NCBI RefSeq assembly: GCF_025118155.1
Contig: NW_026251405.1
Location: forward strand, 124,001 to 188,000
Direction: 5' to 3'
DNA: 64,000 nt
DNA from: Cokeromyces recurvatus
Taxonomy: Eukaryota; Mucoromycota; Mucoromycetes; Mucorales; Mucoraceae
Positions 46,582-58,819 of this stretch are shown here, piece after piece. Every line of letters starts with the position of its first letter. The stretch's first letter is position 1. The notes beneath the pieces were generated by a model. It searched no databases, had not been told where the DNA came from, and saw only the letters and a program-made list of their open reading frames with translations. Position numbers and translations under genes: made by a program.

Positions 46582-47313
46582 TTAATTTGAATTTGCTTGG
46601 ATATACTAATTAAAAGGAGATAGTGTAAATTTAGGCAAGTTATTCATATTGCATTGAATCACATGCATAATTTATTTATTTTTGTACAATGTACTGTACT
46701 ACTTTCGGAGGAAGGAAGTCCGATTGTTTTTAAGGAGAAAATAACAATAATAATAATACAATTTTATTTACTTATTCCACACTTTGATAAGAATTATTAT
46801 ATTAAAAAATTGTATATTTTTATAATGGATTCTTTTTTTTTTCTTTTTATTTTTTACAAAGGGGAATCTAGAATAAAAGGAGGCGAAATGAATGAGAAGA
46901 ATGAGAAGAAAAAGAAGAAAAGCCTCATGCAGATATAAACAAAGGAGAAGCATACATACTTGAAACTTGTACATGTTTATTTAAGCATGTAAATAACGTT
47001 TTATCAAATGAGGGAATATGACTATTAGAGAATGTATAACATGCTATAATATTATTTTTAACTATGAAAAAGAGCACGACACTTTTTATATAATAAAGTA
47101 ACTTCAAATATACTTTACAAAAGGGAGAAATAAAATAAACTTTCATTTATTTATTTAATTACAAGTTATAATTTTTACCATTTTCAGAATAGCTTTTGAA
47201 CTGATCATCCACTTTTTTTTTTTTTTTTTTTTTTTTTTGTTGATCATTTTTGTGTTTCCCCAAAAAAAATAAACCTTTGTCCAGAACAATGTAATTTAAC
47301 ACATATTATTTCT

Positions 47314-47353
<40 letters not shown>

Positions 47354-47862
47354 ATATATAAAAAGCATGCTATAATGCGAACTACAATATTTTTATCTGG
47401 AAGAAGAGTATGTGTATATATTTATTCCACACTATGAGTTGAAAGAAAAAAAAAAAGGGAGGAGGAATAAAAAGGAGAAAACGTTGAAATTAATTATCCA
47501 AACTCTAACAGAAAAAAGGGGGACACCAAAGATTAGCATACAAGAAAATTATGTCATAATATGGTGTCTCACTATTTCTACTATAAGCTATATTTGGCAT
47601 TGCTGTACTATAACTCCTGAAAATATATAAATATACAGATTTATAAAAGAATAAAAAAAAACATGAGTGTAAAAGATAATACATAGAAAGATCATCAAAC
47701 TCACTACTAAGAAATGCGAAATAATATATTTATTTTATGTAGATAGAGCAAGTTTTGAATAAGTGTGAAGAGAGTAAAAGTCATCAAATAACATTTTTAA
47801 ACTATTGTTTGGCAGGCACTGTGTTTTTACACGATGATCCACTGTAGGTTTTTCTTCTTTTT
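46582..47862. other. AT-rich region with homopolymer runs, no gene seen
   Basis: Contains a T run near 47213-47238 and a 38-base A run (47315-47352). Open frames here are low-complexity with no motif. Confidence 0.55.
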
Positions 47863-48005
47863 ATTTTTTTTTTTTATTTTTTTTTTTTTTATTTTTTTTT
47901 TTTTATTTTTTTTTTTTTATTTTTTTTTTTTATTTTTTTTTTTTTTTTTATTTTTTTTTTTTTATTTTTTTTTTTTTATTTTTTTTTTTTTATTTTTTTT
48001 TTTTT
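47863..48005. repeat. A-interrupted poly-T array with about 14-base period
   Basis: Single A residues at 47863, 47876, 47891, 47905, 47919, 47932, 47950, 47964, 47978 and 47992 punctuate an otherwise pure T tract; spacings are 13, 15, 14, 14, 13, 18, 14, 14, 14. It is followed by a 13-base A run. It looks like a tandem minisatellite of A(T)13 units and would be rigid, nucleosome-poor DNA. Confidence 0.9.
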
Positions 48006-48541
48006 AAAAAAAAAAAAGATTTCATTTGTAAAATTTAGCAAAATTCTATAATAAGAAAAGTCATTTATGAAAATAGACTCTCTGCCATGATATATGAAAT
48101 TTGAGTGCTTCCCAAAAGAAATAAAAACACACACACGGACAGAAGAATATATAATGGTTTACGAGAATGCTACTATATTGTTTATTTCATTTAAAACATA
48201 ATGGAAATATACAATTAAATAATACTAAGAAATATAAAGCAACATATAACTCTTGCTTATATGAAGAATAATTTCTAAATTAAACGAACAAAAGTCATGA
48301 AATAAAACTAATAATCCAAGTTCAAAATGTTGATAAAAGTTAACGTATTAAAATAAATGCTTAAAGTACAAAAAATATTAATATTATGTACATGTTTGTA
48401 GAAATAGAATAATAAACATACCTTATAATTAGTATCTTTATATACACGTATGTTTTTATATAAATCATTTAGATCCAGAAAATACAAGTTAGATATTCTC
48501 ACTTTTTGTTAATATATGAAAATTCTTTATTGCCTTTTTTT
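48006..48541. other. 3' side of the cullin gene, no gene seen
   Basis: AT-rich; presumed 3' UTR and terminator of the minus-strand cullin gene. Confidence 0.55.
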
Positions 48542-51006
48542 TTAAGCTACATAGACATAAGTATCTCTTTCTTTTCTTGCAATAAATTGCTTTTCAAGTA
48601 ACTGTTCAATACATTTTTTAATCATTATAACGGAAGGAGAGAACCTTGAATTGGCTTGGTCAAAAATTTCTTGTACCAATTGTACATGAGGTAGTGTTTG
48701 TCGAGATTTCATTATACGTACAATAGCTGCTTGTATATACATTCTTCTATCTTCATCAATAGACTTTCTAGCTTCAACATTTTCTTGCTGTTGTATCTCA
48801 TTTTGCGCTGATGATGCAGCGACTTTAATCTTTGTTCGTTTACTACAGTGATCGAGATTTTTTTTTTGTAAATATACAGACAGAATAAATAACATTACAT
48901 TTATATATTACCTTGTAAAGGATTGATTCACTTTTATATCGCTTGAGCTGGTTAAGGGCAATTCATCCACTGTTTCTAATACACGCATATCAATGAGTGG
49001 CTTTATGCTTTTCATAACATCTGACAAAGTTAAACCAGATTGAATTGTAATTTCATTTATATTCGTTATATTACTCTGGTTAAACAAAAGTAATATAATC
49101 ATTTGATACAAACTAACTTGAATCTCGTAGTTTTTATCAAGATGATTGATTCTAACTTCTCCTCTTGTCAAATTCCATTGCCATAATAATCTTCTGCCGT
49201 TATGTTGGTTTTTATAAAATTGTTCAAATGATGAAATACTGACTTCCAGCTATCGTAAAACGAATTTAATGATTATTATTTTAGACTCTATTCTATTTAC
49301 CATTCTTGGAATTTGTAATTTATTTGTATTAAGGTCTGAATCTTCTTTTTGCTGATTTAATGGCCAGGCGCCTGCTGTTAATACCAACATCTCCATATTT
49401 GCTATATAAATAAATTTACATAAATAAAACGTTTTGACGTAATTGTATACATGTAGATTACTTTGACTAGTTCTATTTTTCTCTTTAATAAAAGTCTTAT
49501 ATTTTGCATTCAGTTCACTGCTTAATGATATATCAGTAAACATTTTGTTTAATTTGCTTGTATATTCAACACCACATATTTCTTTAAGTCGATTTATCAT
49601 ATTTATTTCCAACTCTTCAGATAACGAAGAGTTATAGATAAGACGTTTTGCCAACATCCTTGAATAAAACTTTTGAAAAACGTCTTTATCATCCACATAA
49701 TTAAACAAAGTAATCTAATAAATATAATAAGAAAATGAAACAAATTTGATTTAAACATATATATGCACATGTATTCTACCATCTTTATCAGTTTCTCTTC
49801 TTGATCACTTTCATCTATATCAATTATCGGCTTCTTTATTAAACCCTTTCTTTTGATATTATTGCCATTAGTTGCATTACTTGATTGCATTTCTTTTCTA
49901 CCTGCGCTCTTCTTCAACATCATATCACAATAACGAGCCAATATTTCAGGACTATTCAAAAGGAATGCATTACAATTGCTACCATTTAGATTTGTCTTAT
50001 TATCATTATGATTACTTTCATTTATAATTCTTCGAAATGCTTTATCTACTGCTGCTGTAAAAGAAGGTTCTGATAAAAATACTTGATGGTTGACTTGATA
50101 GTATTTTGTATGTAAAGCAATTAACTGATCAACATAAGCTTTAGGGTTCTTTGTTACTGATGAGCCTAATGCTGATAAAATTTCCGTTCCAAGCTTTGCT
50201 ACATAGTCTTCATAGATTGCTAAAATAGGCTTTAACCCTGATGGAATTCTATTTAATAACTTGTATGCTAAAGTACAATCTAAACGCAATAATAATAAGG
50301 TATATGTATATTAATAAATAAAATAGTTTAGTAATACCGGAAAACTGTTCATTTTCTAGCATGTTTCCAAATTCATCAATGATTCGATCTTGATAAGCAG
50401 CGATATATTGAGCTTCAAATTCCCTCACAATACGGCTATGAGAAGTAGAGTGACAATATTGATTATTTCTTGTGATTTCTTGTTCGAGACGTTGATATGC
50501 ATTTTTCATAAAACGACTCATGTTCCCTGATGCAATTTCATGTGCCGCTTCTGCTTCATAATATCGTTTTGTATGTACCAAATAAGGTCTCTCAAACTCT
50601 TCAATATAAAGTTGCAGAGGCTGTTCTGTAAAACTGTTTACTTGTACAAGTGATGTTACTACAGTCTTAATAATACTATGTGGAGCATCATCTTCCCCAT
50701 CACGATCTTGTCGGATAAGCTCAAATACTTGATAAAACAACTTGTTTTGATAACGGTCACGAATTATGAATAATACATTGGATTTCCATAATTGTAATGC
50801 AAGAGCTTCAACATGTTGTCTTTTATATTTACCGCTAGAGAGATAATTTTGGTGACCGCTTTGACTACGACCGTTTGTACTATAAGCAGGAGAAGTAATA
50901 ATACGATCTAGATAGCAACATCCGCGAGACATATACTCAGCTGCTAAAGCAAACTGTTTAAATGCCCTTGCATATGTAGTAACGATATCGTCGTGTTTTA
51001 AAATTC

Positions 51007-51057
<51 letters not shown>

Positions 51058-51438
51058 ATACAAGATAGATAAAAGATTTATGGCTCATTCTTTTAATATA
51101 GCTGTATAAACATGTTTTTTTTTTACGTACTTTGCATTCATTTAATGTATGTTGGTCAAGGTATTCAGCAATGCCAATAAATACCTTTTCTGTAAAAGGC
51201 CTTGGTATTGCTATACACATATCATAAACCACTCTTATAAAGTATTATAAATAATCATAATTCATTGAGAGGAATGCTTTATTTTTTAACAGGTTTATTA
51301 CAGGAAGATTACTTACTGGTACATAGTCATGCCTTTAATTTGTTGTTGTTTTGAATTAAAAGCAAAGATGCCATTGAGCATTTCTATTAATTGTGAAAAA
51401 TGTTCATTGAAGTCAATCGCTTTTCTACGTAATGTCAT
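48542..51438 (-). CDS. cul1: Cullin-1 (SCF ubiquitin ligase scaffold)
   Basis: Exons in transcript order: 51438-51317, 51233-51131, 51007-50338, 50279-49780, 49714-49462, 49401-49301, 49249-48912, 48842-48542; phases close to 795 residues. The N-terminal cullin repeats include YEAEAAHEIASGNMSRFMKN. The cullin homology region shows NPKAYVDQLIALHTKYY, NSPEILARYCDMMLKKS, YVDDKDVFQKFYSRMLAKRL, GVEYTSKLNKMF and LVLTAGAWPL. The C-terminal winged helix ends IQAAIVRIMKSRQTL ... FIARKERDTYVYVA; the Lys of RIMK is the Nedd8 site. Block wording is closest to CUL1/Cdc53. The cullin bridges Skp1/F-box substrate receptors and the Rbx1-E2 module. An intron carries a 46-base T run (coding strand) ending in the acceptor AG. 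Confidence 0.95.
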
Positions 51439-51776
51439 CTATTAATATTAAATCTATTGCGAGAGGGGAGAGGGAGGGGAATATAAAAGTATGGGAATGT
51501 AGAGATAAGAAAGAAAGAGGGGAAGAAAAAAAACAATAAGTAACAATCCTTAATGTATTTCGCATATTGCAGATTGTAATCTAATTTATGCAAGTCACAG
51601 CTAAAAATGACAATAAGCGTGTTCCTAGTTCTGCTTTTTTTTTTTTTTTAATAAAGATAAATCAAAATAATATATATGTAACTATGATAATCATAACTAT
51701 AACTGACTGTTATATATATTTATATATATGAGAAAAAAAATACATTTCTTATGGAATATGATTACTATTGTTATAT
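51439..51776. other. Spacer between cullin and hexokinase-like genes
   Basis: Both genes are on the minus strand, so this is the cullin promoter and the hexokinase-like 3' end. A purine-rich GAGAGGGGAGAGGGAGGGG patch lies near 51460-51480. No gene. Confidence 0.55.
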
Positions 51777-53441
51777 TTATGCTTTCCCTGTTGTAGCGGC
51801 GATTTTTTCTGCCATCATAGCAACAATAGCAGCACCCACAATACGGGAATGCTTCACTACTCCGACTGAAAGCCTACCTGCAATATAGTCTGGAATAAGG
51901 TCCTTTATCGTTTTACAAACACGAGGATGAAATGATGGATAATCTTCATATATACTTCCACTAATGGCTGTTATAACTTTTTATCAATAAATGATGAATA
52001 GTAAAGTATGTTTTTTATACTCACAAATTGCATAGCCTTCCTCATTCATACCAATACCCCTTGAAGCCATATGCTGTACTATAGCTGCAATAGCTGCACC
52101 GACAAGAACAGCTGCACGAGTACCTATTAATTCGCATACTTTCTTTACTACTTCACGATCTCCTACTGTAGTCTTAGAGAGACCGAGCATATCCTCTAAA
52201 ACGATGCGCGTGTCCTCCAATGTATCTGAATCATCCGCTTCACATACATACATATAACTTGTATCAAAACTATGTGCAGTATTTAATGTCTCTGATGACT
52301 CTCCTCCAAATAAAATATCTCGGTCAACAAGATAAATCAAAATATTTCTTACAAGTTCACCGAGAAAGATGCCTGTTGTCATTTTCTCAAACACATGAAA
52401 TTGTGGATTAATTGATTCACGCGCTAATTTTCGGTCAAACCATGTACAAGGTAATGTTCTTCTTGATGATCCAAAATTACACCATTCTGTATTCATGATT
52501 ATATCTACATTCTTTTGTATACTTTGATCCCTTAGTTTTGTTACATTCTTTACTGGTTCATAATAGGCACAATTTGTACCTAAACTATGAACGATACCAA
52601 GACGTGTTGTAGGATGTTGATATGCGTGCGCTAATAAAGTACAAACAGAGTCTATAATATAAATGAATAAATATGTGTATATCAATATATATGAATATAT
52701 ATATACTACCATTGGCTGTAGCTACAATTTTAATAGGTAACCCTTTTAATCGAATACGTTCATGCATTAATTCTACAATATCTACACCTACACCATTTGG
52801 ATAACTAAGGCCATACCCCAGTGATAATATACGACCTGAATCTAACCTTGTCTGTTTTATGGCAAATCCAAATGAAACAGCCATTGGGTAAATGAATAAA
52901 TCTTGTGTACCCACGCGCATTAAAAAATCAGATATACATTCTACCACATAATCAATTAAAACTGCAAAATCATCTCCAGTAGCTAAATCCTGAGGAATTT
53001 TATACTGATATTGATTGATAGCTAACTTTCCAGCGTCTCCCTTTAATTTTACTTGACAAGCATAAATATCCATACCAGCGATCTCCAATGCTAAATAGGT
53101 GCCCTTTTCATTACCGGTTGGATATCCTATATACATACGTAATATATATATACAATATTTATTAGTATTTGAATACATATACACATGTATATAATAATAA
53201 TTGCTAAATAAAACCAAAAAAAAAAAAAAAAGTTACCAGTTACATAAGTTGGAATCATATTGAGATCACTTGATCTATCATCAGCCAACCCAGCAACTAA
53301 TTCACGTTGAAATGATTCAACTATTTTTAGTAATGTAGGTCTATCCAAACAAAAAAGCTGTTCTAATTCTTTGACAGCATCAATTTGATTCTGATTACTA
53401 TGATGAAGCTCCCTAAGTGGGACTGATTGACGTTGGCTCAT
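51777..53441 (-). CDS. Divergent hexokinase-like protein, phosphate loops eroded
   Basis: Exons in transcript order: 53441-53237, 53126-52710, 52651-52025, 51976-51777; 482 residues, the normal hexokinase length. The fold is clear: VSFGFAIKQTRLDSG, IVATANDSVCTLLAHAY, NTEWCNFG, FEKMTTGIFLGELVRNIL, ELIGTRAAVL and ISGSIYEDYPSFHPRV. The catalytic Asp (residue 208, in AND) is present; its codon is split by an intron. Other key sites are altered. The phosphate-1 loop normally DLGGTN reads EIAGMD (83-88). The glucose-contacting TKGF reads GYGL (172-175). GTGxN reads SLGTN, and the C-terminal DGSGxGAA reads KHSRIVGAA. This suggests a weak or non-catalytic, possibly regulatory hexokinase-like protein, as known in other fungi (family knowledge), rather than a glycolytic enzyme. 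Confidence 0.85.
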
Positions 53442-53500
53442 TTTGGACTAAAAATAAATAAATAAATAAGTAAATAAATAAATAAACTAACTAACTTTTT

Positions 53501-53534
<34 letters not shown>

Positions 53535-56327
53535 GAATACAAATATTAAAAAATAGAAAAACTCTCCTTATCTTTATCTGCTTTTTTTTTTTAACTATAA
53601 TTTTTCTTATTGGGTGGTAGGAAATTGGCGGGTAAAGAAAATTAAAATAATTATTTGCTTCCTTCCTCCTTTCCCTCATTTTCTGTAATACATGCAACAA
53701 CTATATGAGGAATATATCATTATGCGTGTTCAAACATTCTTTTTTTTCTCGAAAGATTTACATGTGCTGAGTTCCATTTTACATGAAAAGAAAACAATTA
53801 TAAGAAAAAAAAATTGGCCAATGGGCAGGTAGTTTATAGAATTACTGAATTGCCTTAGTCAGTTCAACTAAATTACAAAGAGAGGGGAAGTATCCGAGTA
53901 ACCAGTCGAACATGAATAAGCCTAAACTGGAAAGAGGAAGAGTAGGAGGAGGAATAGGGTTTTGAACTAGACAATTTATTTTATGTATGGAGGGCTAACG
54001 TAAAAAAAAAATATAGGCATTGTGACAAAAGTATTGACATTGAATGGTGTACCCTTTACAATAAAAGACAGTGATAGTGTTCCATCCAGTACAAAATATA
54101 TGTTTACACACAGACTTAAAAGTAGCATTCAACTCGAGGGTTTTTTTTTTCTACAAGCAGAACAAGTAAATTTTTTTTATGATATTACATAAAAAGATTT
54201 TCGAGTTCAACAAGCTATTTGTCTGTGAAAACAGGTATGAGAGCTTTGTTTTAAGAGCAGTGTGAGGGTAGCATTTACAATTGTTAATTGTCTAGATATC
54301 AAAGCATAATTTAGATCAATAGTAGGTGTCGTTATATCACTTGTCAAAAAAGAAAAAAATGTAGTATCCATACGATTCATACAATCCTCTCATGAAGTGA
54401 GTGATAATGTCATATTTCTTAATTAAACAAGCAGATCATTAATCTATTCAAGAAAATTTATCTATATTTTCCCGAGACTCTCATGATCTGCTTTATCAAA
54501 TAATATCTAATATTTTGTTATCTATAACATATTTTATTCGGTTCCGTTGACTTTTTATGTTTTTTCATTAATTTTTCTTTTTTAGTAATATGTCTATTTG
54601 ATATTTTATAAGAAATATCACAATTTGGTTGAAAACACCTAAAGAAATAATATTTATGAGCCTTTTATTCGTAGAAAGGAAACAGAATAAAGCATATGCA
54701 TATTATTATACGAGTAATATATTGTACAGTACAACAGTATAATACTTGTACTGATATTTATTCTTTATTATACTTATAAAGGTATATTATTATAAATTAA
54801 AAGAGAGAGAGATAGGCAAAGAATTATGTTATTATATAACATGTTATATTTCTGTAACCCTGTAATTATAGTAATATGGATAATAAAAGAATGTTGCTTT
54901 ATTAATTTGATTTTCCTGTCAGACACTTACATACATTGGGTCATATTATTGAACTACAGACTACTGCTTCTCTTCGGTAAGATATCTTCAATACTAAAAT
55001 AATCTATGTTCAATATTGAGTATCATTGAGAATCTTATATTTTTCTTCTTTCCTTATTTTTCCCTTTTAGATCTGACCCAAGCAATACGATTTTAGTTTA
55101 TTATATGCTCAAATAGGCTTTAAAAAATTTATTAAATTATTTTTTTTTTATGTCTGGATTCAACTAGGGCTAAAATTGGTTTAAAAAGCAAGAGGTTATA
55201 AAAGATTGTGTAATGGCTAAAGCCTAAAACATATTCATTAATAGTTTAATAAGCTTATTTTAATAAAGTGTCATATTATCATTTGTAAGTTAAAAATTAG
55301 ATGGAAAGTAATTTTATCTCGATTATGAAAATTATAATTTTTCCTTTATAAACCCTATATTTATGAAGGCATTCTTAAAGATGAGCAATATATTTTTACC
55401 GTAAATGTCTCTAACCATCAATATGTTCATACTCATCGCTCATCTATTGCCTCTTAGCAGCTGACTTTTTATTTAGTTAATCTTTAAAAGCTCTTAATAT
55501 GTATATATTAATTCTAGCCTTACTAATAGCTAAGCAACTCAAGCTCACAGTTCATGATCACTCTACTGCGAACATTTGTTATAGAAGCAGAAAGGGTTAT
55601 TTTGATTCTTTAATATACATATATATATATATATATATATTCTTCATAGTGATTCGTAGTTGTCGTGGCCTTTAAGTAATATGTATGCAATGATATTTCT
55701 ATTCAAGTTAAAGCTAAGTTTAATTGTAACCTTTATTCACTCTGGGTTCGCTGGGGGCACACTTTTTTTTTCTAGAAAAAAAAATGTATATCATACGAAA
55801 AAAGGTCATGTAGTCTTGTTAGAAGGACATATACGTTATCAGCAAATGATAATAATACCTTTTTCCAAGACATTCTTTAAGTCTGTTATTCGAAAACATT
55901 CAGTAGAGTTAACTTCCATCTACTTAATAAACTTGTACTATAATAAAGATCTATGATCGAAATGTGTTTATACTCGATAATTTTAGAAAACAAATAAATA
56001 GTCTAAATACTTAAAAGTTTGAATATCAATTCTTAACAAAATAATATCAAAATTCATTTTATATATATATATTTTTTTTAGTTAAATAATGCAATTGATA
56101 GTGATCTTTTATTGATGATAAATGAACTTTTTTCTAGGATATATCGACAAAAATAATAAATCTATCAATCAAGTACATGTATGGTTTTTGTCTTGTTCAA
56201 AAATTAAAAGCTAAAGAGTGCGAATTTTATTGAAATAAAATGTTTACTAATAAATATTAACTTCTTGACTTTAAAATCATTCTTTGATAACTTAACATCT
56301 TTATTGTGTACTCGAGAATTTTTTCTT
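53442..56327. other. Gene-poor 2.9 kb, one weak exon pair
   Basis: AT-rich with TA and A/T runs (for example (TA)n at 55617-55640). On the plus strand two segments, 54923-54976 and 55071-55116, join across a GT-AG intron to read HLHTLGHIIELQTTASLR then SDPSNTILVYYMLK and a stop. No upstream exon could be fixed and the family is unknown. Otherwise no gene seen. Confidence 0.4.
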
Positions 56328-56765
56328 TTAATATTCTTCTGTATATGGTTCTATGTACCATTGTTGAAAATCATTGTCCTCTAACTTTCGAGCATTTACA
56401 AATAAATAAGATTCTTCTTCTTCCTATATTTATAAGTATTAAGTAGAGTACCACTATAATTTGTTATGTATGTTTACCGTAGATTCTAACACAATTCTTG
56501 GGTCTGCTACTACATAAATAAATCCATCACGAAGCCCCCATCTTTGATTATGTGCCCTTTTTATATATATGTATATGCATGTGAATATAATTATGTAAAT
56601 ATAAACTTGATCTCTTCTTACATAGTCTTCTTGCGTTCATATTGTAGTACATTCTGACCGGATCTTATGTCGCCTATTATAAAAAATTATAAATTACGTT
56701 TTCAATCACATGCTTATATGCTTTTACAAACCTCCTTGAATATCCATTACTAAATAAATATATTT

Positions 56766-56830
<65 letters not shown>

Positions 56831-57247
56831 ATATAAAAATATTCATTTATAAATTTACCAAATAAATTCATTTTATTAACTAGATAGCCTGATTCAAAAC
56901 TCCATAACTTGTACAGTATGAGTATAAAGCTTACTTACATACAAATACATACATATATAAATTTTTATGCCATTATAAATATACCTCATAATCTGTACCC
57001 GAATTCTATTAAATATATAGGATTAGTATGTACATATAAATCAATCATTATATAATAATATACCTTAGACTTAATAACAAGCTTGGTGCCAGCCTATAAT
57101 GAAAAAAAAGTCGCCTGTAAATATGTATACATGTTATATTTAATTTATATACATGATCATCGTGTATACCTCATCCTCATCATTGGTGCTAATAACAAAT
57201 CCTGTCTTCTGAGATTTGATATAAAAATAGCCTACCTTAGGAAACAT
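56328..57247 (-). CDS. Small (QxW)3 beta-trefoil, ricin-B-lectin-like protein
   Basis: Eight small exons in transcript order: 57247-57170, 57093-57064, 57005-56985, 56907-56859, 56749-56732, 56673-56622, 56556-56478, 56423-56328; phases close to 140 residues. The start MFPKVGYFYIKSQKTGFVIS, then AGTKLVIKSK, YELWSFESGYLVNK, VMDIQGGDIRSGQNVLQYER, HNQRWGLRDGFIYV and DFQQWYIEPY give three trefoil-like repeats with E/Q-x-W marks (ELW, QRW, QQW). This is the carbohydrate-binding fold of ricin-B-type lectins. There is no signal peptide and no toxin A-chain, so it is probably a cytosolic lectin-like protein. Intron 4 contains a 54-base A run on the coding strand. Ligand unknown. Confidence 0.75.
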
Positions 57248-58819
57248 TTTATATATATGTATATATATAAAAAAAAAGTGTAAAGAGATAGGAAAAGAAA
57301 GAAAGAAAGAAACGGTTATTATTATTTCCTCAGTAGCTTTATTAGACTATATGAAGTAGTACAGAAAATAGTAAAGACATATTATTATTGTAACATCAAA
57401 CTTGATCCTAACAGATTTATGTTTCGTAATTTATTTAGAAGCAAAAATATAGTGTGAGAGATTTGATTTACCCAATCTCCTTTTTTTTTGATTTATCATA
57501 TAACAATTGATCTTCTGGAGAAGCGATTTCTCTAAAGGAAGCTGGTGGTTAGAGATTGTTATATTTCTTATTTTGCATTTTTAAATTTAACGACTATTCT
57601 TTTCAAAAATTGAAGAGGATGACTAATTACTTATCGTGATAATATCTTCTTTCAGAATAGTTTATTGTAATGCTGAAGAAGATGCAATAAACCAAATATA
57701 TGCTCATTACTCTGAGATAGATATATGTAGTAGTAGTAGTATCTGATCTGATATTGGATAGTCTAAACACTAATAGGTTGGTTTAGTTGCAAAGTGTTTA
57801 TAAATAAAGCTGTAATGAATTAATATGTATTAAAAAATAGTTAAGCCTAAGACAGAGCAAACTGTAGGACTTGAATATATTTCCATTTCAAATGACTCAA
57901 TAAAGTATCTGTTATAAACAAGGTCGTCTTTAAGATAAAGTTGATATTAATAAAACTTCATTTACTATAGAAAAGAGAGGTTATTTGAATGAAACCAATA
58001 TATTGCATTTTACAGAATAATACGAATTAAATATAAATCATTATTAGAATATATTTATACAATATAATAGCTGATAATAGTAGCATATACATAATTGGTA
58101 TTAGTATAACTGAAGTATTCACTATAAGCTAATATTGATTCGTTATTTACCCTACCAAAAATAATAATCTGCTGTGTTTTTAGTAATATAAATAACACAG
58201 GGAATACAAAATTTTATCTGAATGCAGAATAATTTAGACTTAGCTAATCAAATTCATATATTGATTAATGCTACTTGTCTTACAAAAGCTTATAAATATT
58301 CTTCTTCATTTTCATATTATCCATGTTTTCTTCTTATGATACAGTTTTCATGGTATAAAAGTATTGATAAGCTATATAAAGTCTTCAGAGCCTTATCTTT
58401 TAGTTTTCTATCCATCCATTTTCCTTTAACTTTTTGCTGATCAAACAGACTTCATCAGATAAAAAAAAAAATACATTTATATATTAACTGACACTCAACG
58501 ATTAAGCTATGTTTTAGTACGAACAAAATTATAACAACTAACAGGTTTGCTTATTGCATTTTAAAATGAGATATATTCAAGAGAACAATTGCTTTCTGAT
58601 TGCTATATTATAAGGAAATTCAAATTACAGAAATCGTTCAGTACAAAGGCTCTTGTGAGATATAAAAAAGTTGATGCGCAAATTTATTATAAAAAAAAAA
58701 ACAAGTTTAATTATTTCTTTATTTTAAATAAAGTGTTATATATTTTTAGCAGACTAAACGACAAAAGAGATAGAGAGAAAGAAGAAGAAAGAAAGCTTTA
58801 TTTATGCATATATACATAA
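57248..58819. other. Spacer with two orphan exon-like fragments
   Basis: On the minus strand 57545-57474 (after an acceptor, before a GTAAAT donor) reads SFREIASPEDQLLYDKSKKK. On the plus strand 57656-57747, after TTCTTTCAG, reads IVYCNAEEDAINQIYAHYSE and soon stops. Neither connects in phase to a neighbour that I could find. The rest is AT-rich without features. Confidence 0.35.

Noticed and set aside
52708..52713. Apparent loss of the hexokinase catalytic Asp (reads ATANG in the unspliced frame)
   Set aside because: The GT donor follows the first base of the codon; joining to the next exon at 52651 gives GAC, so the Asp is present.
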